5,019 nucleotides of DNA from Thermodesulfobacteriota bacterium (lineage in GTDB: Bacteria > Desulfobacterota > DSM-4660 > Desulfatiglandales > HGW-15): positions 1 to 5,019 of the forward strand of contig JALOPA010000231.1 of the NCBI GenBank assembly GCA_025454125.1, in the 5' to 3' direction. Shown in pieces: positions 1-5,019 of this stretch (position 1 is the first letter of the stretch; each line of letters starts with the position of its first letter). The notes under the pieces are model-generated. The model was not told the origin of the DNA. It worked only from the letters and a program-made list of their open reading frames with translations, and ran no database searches. Made by a program: the position numbers and the translations under genes.

Positions 1-1
1 G

Positions 2-349
2 TTCGCCGCGGTCTACTCCAACAAGCTGGGGTTCATGGCGCTTTCCTATTTTCTGGGGGCCCTGCTTTCTGCGGCCATGATCAGGAAACCCGGCCAGGAG
101 AAAGGCGGGGGAAGGCGCAGCGACGCCGTTCGGATCGGGCTCCTCATGGGCCTCATCAACTTCGTGGGCTTTTACACTTTCCTCGCGGCTCTTTCCGTGG
201 GTCCCCTGTCGATCATCGTTTCCATCACAGGGATGCACTTCGTGATTGCGGTCTTGCTGTCCGCGATTGTCTACAAGGAAAAGCTGGACAAGAGGCGCGT
301 TCTGGGCATGGCGCTGGCCGCCGCCTCGATTTTGTTTCTTCGTGCCTAG
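2..349 (+). CDS. EamA/DMT-superfamily transporter, C-terminal part (5' end outside window)
   Basis: The reading frame is open from base 2 to the TAG at 347-349, giving 115 residues with no upstream stop, so the gene begins before the window. The visible protein is very hydrophobic and has about four membrane segments: roughly residues 9-26 (around LSYFLGALLSAAM), 44-62 (IGLLMGLINFVGFYTFLAAL), 66-88 (SIIVSITGMHFVIAVLLSAI) and 99-114 (LGMALAAASILFLR). A basic, glycine-rich loop near residues 29-39 (KPGQEKGGGRR) separates the first two. The ending, KEKLDKRRVLGMALAAASIL, is the usual EamA close: an acidic/basic loop after the penultimate helix, then a glycine-containing last helix. Members are inner-membrane exporters or permeases of small metabolites, commonly 10 helices in two EamA repeats; this would be the last four. 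A single-repeat protein of about 140 residues is also possible. The substrate cannot be inferred. An ATG at 35 is in frame but is probably internal. Confidence 0.8.
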   Translation, partial: FAAVYSNKLGFMALSYFLGALLSAAMIRKPGQEKGGGRRSDAVRIGLLMGLINFVGFYTFLAALSVGPLSIIVSITGMHFVIAVLLSAIVYKEKLDKRRVLGMALAAASILFLRA

Positions 350-364
350 ATCTTGTCCTATAAT
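336..364 (+). promoter_or_regulatory. Candidate sigma-70-type promoter for recCB
   Basis: A perfect TATAAT hexamer lies at 359-364, ten bases after the transporter stop, in otherwise GC-rich DNA. The -35 side is weak: TTTCTT (335-340) or TTCTTC (336-341) at 17-18 base spacing, and TTGTTT (332-337) only at an overlong spacing. There is no TGN extension directly before the -10 box. Transcription would start near 371 and give recC a leader of about 140 bases containing the whole repeat cluster. It is the only good -10 match I found between the transporter and recC, but the poor -35 keeps this tentative. Confidence 0.35.
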
Positions 365-390
365 GACGGACGGGAAGACGACCGCAGACC

Positions 391-427
391 GCGGACGGCC
401 GACCGCCGATGGAGTCCGACGGACTCC
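391..427. other. Inverted-repeat pair in the recC leader; not a clear terminator
   Basis: GGAGTCC (411-417) and GGACTCC (421-427) form a perfect 7-bp stem around a GAC loop. Just upstream, 391-406 is a near-perfect palindrome centred on CGGCCG, broken only by paired A-A positions. The hairpin could end the transporter transcript, but no T-run follows it (the next bases are TGACCACTGA), so an intrinsic terminator is not supported. It may be part of the neighbouring repeat family or a leader RNA structure. Confidence 0.45.
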
Positions 428-430
428 TGA

Positions 431-502
431 CCACTGACAACGGACTACGGTGGACGGATAACAGATAACGGACAACGGATAACAGTTGAACGGATAACGG
501 AC
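431..502. repeat. Cluster of degenerate ACGGAYAAC-type direct repeats upstream of recC
   Basis: Short related units follow one another at irregular spacing. ACGGATAACAG occurs at 454-464 and again at 475-485 (period 21); ACGGATAACGG at 490-500; GATAACGGAC at 464-473 and 493-502; TGACAACGGAC at 435-445. The unit CCACTGACAACGGAC at 431-445 recurs exactly at 3778-3792 before recB. The cluster ends about ten bases before the recC ATG. No open reading frame of credible size runs through it, and stops occur in the recC frame (TAA at 495-497). The repeats look like replication-slippage products or a dispersed intergenic repeat family; the irregular spacing rules out a CRISPR array. Confidence 0.8.
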
Positions 503-512
503 TTCCTCTTCC

Positions 513-3500
513 ATGGGCAACCTCCGGGTTTTTACCAGCAACCGTTTAGAGATCCTGGCTGACGAACTTGGCCGGGTGCTCCAGTCAACCCCGCCCTCTC
601 CCTTTGACCCGGAGATCATCGTGGTTCAGAGCAAGGGCATGGAGCGCTGGATCTGTCTGCAGCTTGCCGAGCGGCAGGGAGTTTGCGCCAACTGCCGTTT
701 TCCTTTCCCCAACACCTTCATCCAGGAGATCGTTCAGAGCTATCTGAAGAAGCTCCCAAAACCAGACCTCTTTGACCCCGGGATCATGACCTGGCGGGTG
801 ATGAAGGCGCTCTCCAAACTCATCGAGGAGCCTGCGTTTGAGCCTCTGCGGATCTACCTGGAAAGCGGACGGAGCGACCTGAAGCGCTTCCAGCTCTCGC
901 AGCGGATCGCGGATCTCTTTGACCAGTACCTCCTTTTCCGGCCTAAAATGATGTTTCAGTGGGAAAAGGGAAAAGCACGTCACTGGCAGGCCGTGCTGTG
1001 GCGGGAGCTGGTGAGAGGCCATGAACGCGAGCACCGGGCGGCACTTGGCAAAGAGCTCTTCACAGCCATAGAACAGGGCACGGAGCAGCCGGCCGGGATT
1101 CCCGGAAGAATCTCCGTGTTCGGCATCTCGGCCCTGCCACGCTTTCACGTTCAGGTCTTCGCCTCCTTGTCGCAGATCAGCCAGGTGACCCTGTTCCTCA
1201 TGAACCCGAGCCGGGAGTATTGGGGAGACATCCTGGACACCTGGGAAATGAAGAAGAAAGCAAGAAAGGTCGAAGCCGTCTCCGAAGGGGAACTCCACAT
1301 GGAAAAGGGTAACTCCCTGCTCGCTTCCATGGGCAGACTGGGGAGAGACTTCTTTGAAATGATCCAGGAGTTCGATGCGGAAGAGTTTTCCACCTATGAG
1401 GAGCCGAATGAGGAAGGCCTCCTGAGCTGCGTTCAGTTGGATATCCTCAAGCTCCAGGAAAGAGAAGGGAAAAAAGCAGTTTCACCCCACGATCTCTCCA
1501 TCCAAATCCATTCCTGCCACAGTCCCATGCGGGAGGCGGAAGTCCTTCGGGATCGGCTATTACGCATGTTCGAGGAGGATCCCGGTCTTCTGCCCAAGGA
1601 CATTCTCGTGATGATGCCGGATGTGGAAACCTACGCCCCGTACATCCAGGGGGTCTTTGACACGGCGTCGGAGGATCCGCGGAGAATTCCTTTCAGCATT
1701 GCGGACCGGAGCATGCGAAAGGAAGGAGGGATCGGGGAAGCCTTTCTCAATCTGCTCGACCTCCAGGGCAGTCGCTTCGGAGTCAGTCAGGTTGTAAACC
1801 TCCTTGAATGCGAAGCGGTGCGACGCAAGTTCGGCCTTTCAAACGAAGATCTGGAAGCGGTGCGCAAATGGATTTCTGAAACACGGATCCGCTGGGGCAT
1901 TGACGAAAGCCACAAGGCCGGGCTGGGGCTGCCTTCCTTCCCTCAAAACACATGGAGAGCGGGCCTCGACAGGCTTCTCCTTGGTTTCGCCATGCCGGGC
2001 CGCGAAGAAAGGCTTTTTTCAGGGATCCTGCCCTATGATCCCATTGAAGGTGAGGAGACTCGGATTCTCGGCGCTTTCGCGGAGTTCGTGGAAAAGCTGT
2101 TCGAGCGAGCAACCGCTCTCGGTGAACCGAAGACATTAGAATCCTGGCACGAGGAGCTCGCGGCCCTCCTGGACGATTTCTTCGAACCGGGGGAAGAGAC
2201 GGATCGGGAGATGCACTTGATCCGGCGAATGCTCGACGACCTGGTCAAAACCGGCGCGGCTTCTCTCTTCGATGAAAAGATCCCTCTCCAGGTCGTCCGA
2301 TGCCATCTCGAGCGCACTCTCGACCAGACGGGTTTCGGCTTGGGCTTTATGACCGGAGGGGTGACCTTCTGCGCCATGCTGCCCATGCGAAGCATCCCCT
2401 TCAAGGTGATTTGTCTTCTGGGTATGGACGGTGAAGCCTATCCGAGACCGTCCTACCCCTTGGGTTTCGATTACATGTCAAGGTATCCCAAGAGAGGCGA
2501 CCGGTCCCGGAGGAATGACGACCGGTATCTTTTTCTGGAGGCGATCCTCTCTGCCAGAGAAAGGCTTTACATCAGCTATGTGGGGCAGAGCATCCAAGAC
2601 AATTCGATGATTCCTCCCTCTGTTCTGGTGAGCGAACTTGTCGACTATGTGGAGCAGGGTTTCGAAATCTCTGACCGTAACCTCCGTGACCACCTTGAGA
2701 CCAAGCATCGTCTCCAGGCCTTTAGCCCTGAATACTTCAAGAACCAAGAGAAGCTTTTCACCTACTCGGAGGAAAGCTACGAGATTGCTGCGACGGTGCT
2801 TGCGGAGCGCAAGGGACGGACCCCCTTTCTGACCGAGGGGTTGTCCGAGCCTGATGATTCGTGGAAGGAACTGGATCTCCACAGCCTCTGTGCCTTCTTC
2901 TCCGACCCCGTAAGATTTCTGCTCAACAGGCGGCTGGGTGTCTACCTGGAGGAGAAGTCCTCCTTCGCAGAGCAGAGAGAGCCTTTTGAAGTGCAGAGTC
3001 TGGAGCAGTACCTCCTGGAAGAGAGCATGCTACGGAGATACCTCCAGGGGCGCAGTTTGAAGGACGATTTTAGTCTTGCCGTCGCCTCCGGCCGTCTGCC
3101 TCACGGACCTGTGGGACAATGTGTTTATGAAACGTTCAGCCCCGGAGTGGAGCGTTTTGCGAAGCACCTGTTGTCGCTGACCGGCGCAGAGGCAGCGGAG
3201 ACACGGGACTTCCGGATCGAAGTCGGGGATTTTTCGCTGAGCGGTTCGCTGGACCGCGTCTTCAAGGACGCGATGATCCGCTACCGCTATGCCCGTCTCA
3301 AAGGCAAGGACCTGATGGTGAGCTGGATTCATCACCTGGTGCTCAATTGTGCCGGCGCCGGGGGTTTTCCGCGGCGCACCCTGCTCGCAGGCCTCGCAGG
3401 AAAAAGTGCCAAGGACCGCAAGAGGGTGTTGTATGAGTGCGCACCGGTGGAGAAGGCGGAGGAACTTCTCGAAAACTTGCTGAAACGATACTGGGAGGGA

Positions 3501-3770
3501 TTGAGAGCCCCCTTGCCCTTCTTCCCGGAAATCTCGTGGGCCTATGCGGAAACATGTCTCACGAAGAACAAGCCCCGGGAAGCGGCCCTCGACCAAGCGC
3601 GCAGGACATGGGAGGGAACGGAATGGAGCAGGGGCGAATCGGAGGATGCCTATCATCAGCTTTGTTTCGGGAATGAAGATCCCATCGGCTCTGCATTCGA
3701 AGAGGCGGCGATGGAGGTCTTCGGGCCTCTGCTCAAGCACCTCCGGGAAGCGGAGAAAGGGAAGCAATGA
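513..3770 (+). CDS. recC: RecBCD enzyme subunit RecC (exonuclease V gamma chain), complete
   Basis: RecC is the non-catalytic subunit of cytoplasmic RecBCD; it splits the duplex, channels the strands and recognises Chi. This 1085-residue protein is close to the 1122 of E. coli RecC and matches it end to end as I recall that sequence. The N-terminus LRVFTSNRLEIL (4-15) is the family's inactivated helicase-like start, with no Walker A motif, as normal. Further family signatures are VVQSKGMERW (37-46), DLFDQYLLFRP (134-144), GISALPRFHVQ (204-214), CHSPMREAEVLRDRLL (335-350), RIRWGID (458-464), TWRAGLDRLLLGFAM (480-494), MLPMRSIPFKVICLLGM (622-638), RGDRSRRNDDRYLFLEA (661-677) and ISYVGQSIQDNS (687-698). 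The last 300 or so residues correspond to the degenerate nuclease-like domain. ATG 513 is the only usable start: an in-frame TAA sits at 495-497 and the N-terminus then aligns with E. coli. The bases before it (CTTCCTCTTCC) are pyrimidine-rich, so there is no Shine-Dalgarno site. recB follows after 31 bases. Confidence 0.97.
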   Translation: MGNLRVFTSNRLEILADELGRVLQSTPPSPFDPEIIVVQSKGMERWICLQLAERQGVCANCRFPFPNTFIQEIVQSYLKKLPKPDLFDPGIMTWRVMKALSKLIEEPAFEPLRIYLESGRSDLKRFQLSQRIADLFDQYLLFRPKMMFQWEKGKARHWQAVLWRELVRGHEREHRAALGKELFTAIEQGTEQPAGIPGRISVFGISALPRFHVQVFASLSQISQVTLFLMNPSREYWGDILDTWEMKKKARKVEAVSEGELHMEKGNSLLASMGRLGRDFFEMIQEFDAEEFSTYEEPNEEGLLSCVQLDILKLQEREGKKAVSPHDLSIQIHSCHSPMREAEVLRDRLLRMFEEDPGLLPKDILVMMPDVETYAPYIQGVFDTASEDPRRIPFSIADRSMRKEGGIGEAFLNLLDLQGSRFGVSQVVNLLECEAVRRKFGLSNEDLEAVRKWISETRIRWGIDESHKAGLGLPSFPQNTWRAGLDRLLLGFAMPGREERLFSGILPYDPIEGEETRILGAFAEFVEKLFERATALGEPKTLESWHEELAALLDDFFEPGEETDREMHLIRRMLDDLVKTGAASLFDEKIPLQVVRCHLERTLDQTGFGLGFMTGGVTFCAMLPMRSIPFKVICLLGMDGEAYPRPSYPLGFDYMSRYPKRGDRSRRNDDRYLFLEAILSARERLYISYVGQSIQDNSMIPPSVLVSELVDYVEQGFEISDRNLRDHLETKHRLQAFSPEYFKNQEKLFTYSEESYEIAATVLAERKGRTPFLTEGLSEPDDSWKELDLHSLCAFFSDPVRFLLNRRLGVYLEEKSSFAEQREPFEVQSLEQYLLEESMLRRYLQGRSLKDDFSLAVASGRLPHGPVGQCVYETFSPGVERFAKHLLSLTGAEAAETRDFRIEVGDFSLSGSLDRVFKDAMIRYRYARLKGKDLMVSWIHHLVLNCAGAGGFPRRTLLAGLAGKSAKDRKRVLYECAPVEKAEELLENLLKRYWEGLRAPLPFFPEISWAYAETCLTKNKPREAALDQARRTWEGTEWSRGESEDAYHQLCFGNEDPIGSAFEEAAMEVFGPLLKHLREAEKGKQ

Positions 3771-3777
3771 GCAATGT

Positions 3778-3801
3778 CCACTGACAACGGACCACCGACC
3801 A
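3778..3801. repeat. Repeat-family copy filling the recC-recB gap
   Basis: CCACTGACAACGGAC at 3778-3792 is an exact 15-base copy of 431-445 in front of recC. The following bases (CACCGACC, then AATGGAGTG) also resemble 393-416, where GGAC, CCGACC and ATGGAGT occur in the same order with slightly different spacing. The whole gap between the recC stop and the recB start is only 31 bases and is mostly this element. Two short reading frames beginning at 3767 and 3774 stop within a few codons (after 5 and 12 residues), so nothing is encoded here. Confidence 0.7.
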
Positions 3802-5019
3802 ATGGAGTGTAAAGTCTTTGATCCTATAGAGACTCCTCTCGAAGGAGCCAACCTCATCGAGGCCAGTGCAGGGACAGGGAAGACCACCACCATCACCGGA
3901 CTGTTTCTGCGCCTCTTGCTGGAGAGGAACCTTGCGGTCCATCAGATCCTCGTGGTCACCTTCACGGAGGCCGCCACAGAGGAGCTGAGAGACAGAATCC
4001 GGAGCAAGATCCGTGAGGCCGTCGGTGCTGCTTCAAAGGGAGAAAGTGAGGAGCCCTTTCTGGACAGGCTGGTGAAGCGGCAGGCGTCTGCAGACAAGGC
4101 CTTGTCCCTTTTGCGGGACGCTTTAAGGAGCTTTGACGAGGCGTCTATTTTCACGATTCACGGCTTCTGCAGAAGAATGCTCCATGAAAACGCCTTTGAG
4201 AGCGCCAGCCTCTTTGACACGGAGCTTGTCACGGATCCCTCCGCGATGATCCGGGAGAGCGTGGATGATTTCTGGCGGCATCACCTCTATGCGGCATCAC
4301 CTCTCTTCGTGAACTTCGCGCTCAGGAGCGGTTTTACAACCGGGGAGCTGATTTCGCTCTTGCAGCGCAGAATGAATCAGCCTTTTCTCCGCATCGTTCC
4401 CGAAGAGGAGGAACCGGACACCGGCCCGCAGGAAAGAAAGTTCAGAGAAGCCTTTTCGAAAGCTCTGAAGGTGTGGTCTGCTTCGAAAGACGAAGTCGCC
4501 CGGCTTTTCACTTCCTGCGAGGGGTTCAACAGGGTTCAATATTCTGCTCCGAAGATCGAGGGTTGGCTGGAGGAGATGGAGGATCTTTTCACCTATGGAG
4601 AAAACGCCCCAGGGCTCTTTCAGGGATTCGGGAAATTTCGCCCCAGCGAAGTGGCGAAGGGCATGAGAAAAGGCTTTGCCCCGCCGGAACACGCTTTCTT
4701 GGATCGGTGTGAAGACCTCTACCAAGCCTCTGAGGCGGTCGAGAGCGCTTTCAGCCATCGCCTTCTGGGGCTCAAGGTCAAATTCTTCCATGAACTGGGC
4801 GAGGCCTTGTCCAGGAGAAAGATCGACAGAAATGTTCAGACCTTTGACGACCTGCTGCTGAAGCTTCAAGCCGCCCTGGAAGGGAAAGGGGGAAGGGATC
4901 TCGCCGCCGCCATCAGACGAAAATACCGGGCCGCCCTGATCGATGAGTTTCAGGATACCGATCCTGTGCAGTACGCCATCTTCCAGCACATCTTCGGAAG
5001 GGGAGAGAGCGTTCTTTTT
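3802..5019 (+). CDS. recB: RecBCD enzyme subunit RecB, N-terminal 406 residues (3' end outside window)
   Basis: RecB is the 3'-to-5' SF1A helicase and the nuclease of RecBCD. The frame stays open from ATG 3802 to the window end, so this is roughly the first third of a protein that is about 1180 residues in E. coli. Helicase motifs appear in order: Walker A ASAGTGKT at 21-28 with catalytic K27; motif Ia region VVTFTEAATEELRDRI at 51-66; SIFTIHGFCRRML at 115-127; QTFDDLL at 346-352; and motif II (Walker B) LIDEFQDTDPVQ at 379-390, with D381/E382 for Mg-ATP hydrolysis. The inserted 1B region lies between about 130 and 340 and includes an acidic linker (EEEEPD, 201-206). Later helicase motifs and the C-terminal nuclease domain lie past the edge. 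The start fits E. coli RecB, where Walker A lies at a similar distance from the N-terminus; upstream in frame there is only CTG before recC sequence. No Shine-Dalgarno site is visible, and translation may be coupled to recC. Both ATPase motifs look intact. Confidence 0.96.
   Translation, partial: MECKVFDPIETPLEGANLIEASAGTGKTTTITGLFLRLLLERNLAVHQILVVTFTEAATEELRDRIRSKIREAVGAASKGESEEPFLDRLVKRQASADKALSLLRDALRSFDEASIFTIHGFCRRMLHENAFESASLFDTELVTDPSAMIRESVDDFWRHHLYAASPLFVNFALRSGFTTGELISLLQRRMNQPFLRIVPEEEEPDTGPQERKFREAFSKALKVWSASKDEVARLFTSCEGFNRVQYSAPKIEGWLEEMEDLFTYGENAPGLFQGFGKFRPSEVAKGMRKGFAPPEHAFLDRCEDLYQASEAVESAFSHRLLGLKVKFFHELGEALSRRKIDRNVQTFDDLLLKLQAALEGKGGRDLAAAIRRKYRAALIDEFQDTDPVQYAIFQHIFGRGESVLF
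4275..4306 (+). repeat. 16-base tandem duplication inside recB
   Basis: GCGGCATCACCTCTAT (4275-4290) is followed at once by GCGGCATCACCTCTCT (4291-4306), matching at 15 of 16 bases. The period is not a multiple of three, so the two copies are read in different frames (RHHLY, then AASPLF), yet the recB frame is intact on both sides. It falls in the 1B region at about residues 159-168, just after DDFW (155-158). Confidence 0.75.

Noticed and set aside
411..427. Intrinsic terminator of the transporter gene
   Set aside because: The 7-bp stem is perfect but no T-run follows, and it lies downstream of the candidate recC promoter.
431..502. Possible CRISPR array
   Set aside because: Units are only about 9-15 bases, degenerate and irregularly spaced, with no spacers of constant length.
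585..1298. 237-residue minus-strand open frame inside recC
   Set aside because: It is wholly antisense to the strongly matching N-terminal part of RecC and looks like a shadow of its codon pattern.
3774..3812. Alternative recB start or small gene from ATG 3774
   Set aside because: This ATG is out of the recB frame and reaches a stop after 12 codons.
3030..3896. 288-residue minus-strand open frame opposite the recC 3' end and recB start
   Set aside because: It lies antisense to well-supported recC and recB sequence, crosses both genes and the gap, and its translation shows no recognisable domain; GC-rich codon use often leaves such antisense frames open.
1006..4075. Chi-like octamers GCTGGTGA near 1006 and 4069
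   Set aside because: They differ from E. coli Chi at the last base, and two near matches in 5 kb carry no statistical weight.
4297..4989. 230-residue minus-strand open frame inside recB
   Set aside because: It is antisense to the RecB helicase region, whose motifs are intact on the plus strand; no independent support.

Overview
The window carries three plus-strand protein-coding features: the C-terminal end of a drug/metabolite (EamA-type) transporter, a complete recC, and the first 406 codons of recB running off the right edge. RecB and RecC are subunits of RecBCD (exonuclease V), the helicase-nuclease that processes double-strand DNA ends for RecA-dependent recombination and degrades linear foreign DNA. 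The third subunit gene, recD, is not in the window; it would be expected downstream of recB.

Layout: 2-349 is the transporter 3' end. 350-512 is a non-coding gap with a perfect TATAAT box just after the transporter stop, a small perfect hairpin, and a cluster of degenerate ACGGAYAAC-type direct repeats reaching almost to the recC start. 513-3770 is recC. 3771-3801 is a 31-base gap that repeats a 15-base unit from the upstream gap. 3802-5019 is recB, cut by the window end. No tRNA, rRNA, CRISPR array, insertion sequence or integration site was seen.

The organism is a bacterium with moderately GC-rich DNA. RecBCD rather than AddAB or AdnAB points to Proteobacteria or a neighbouring phylum. The ACGGACAACGGATAAC-like intergenic repeats remind me of deltaproteobacterial (Desulfobacterota) genomes, but this rests on memory and is not proof. 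In E. coli ptrA lies between recC and recB; here the two are adjacent and very probably cotranscribed.

This is mostly an ordinary DNA-repair locus, and I see no new multi-gene system. The points most worth checking are the partly changed Chi-recognition residues of RecC, which may mean a different Chi sequence, and a repeat family that occupies the translation-initiation regions of both recC and recB, neither of which has a recognisable Shine-Dalgarno sequence.
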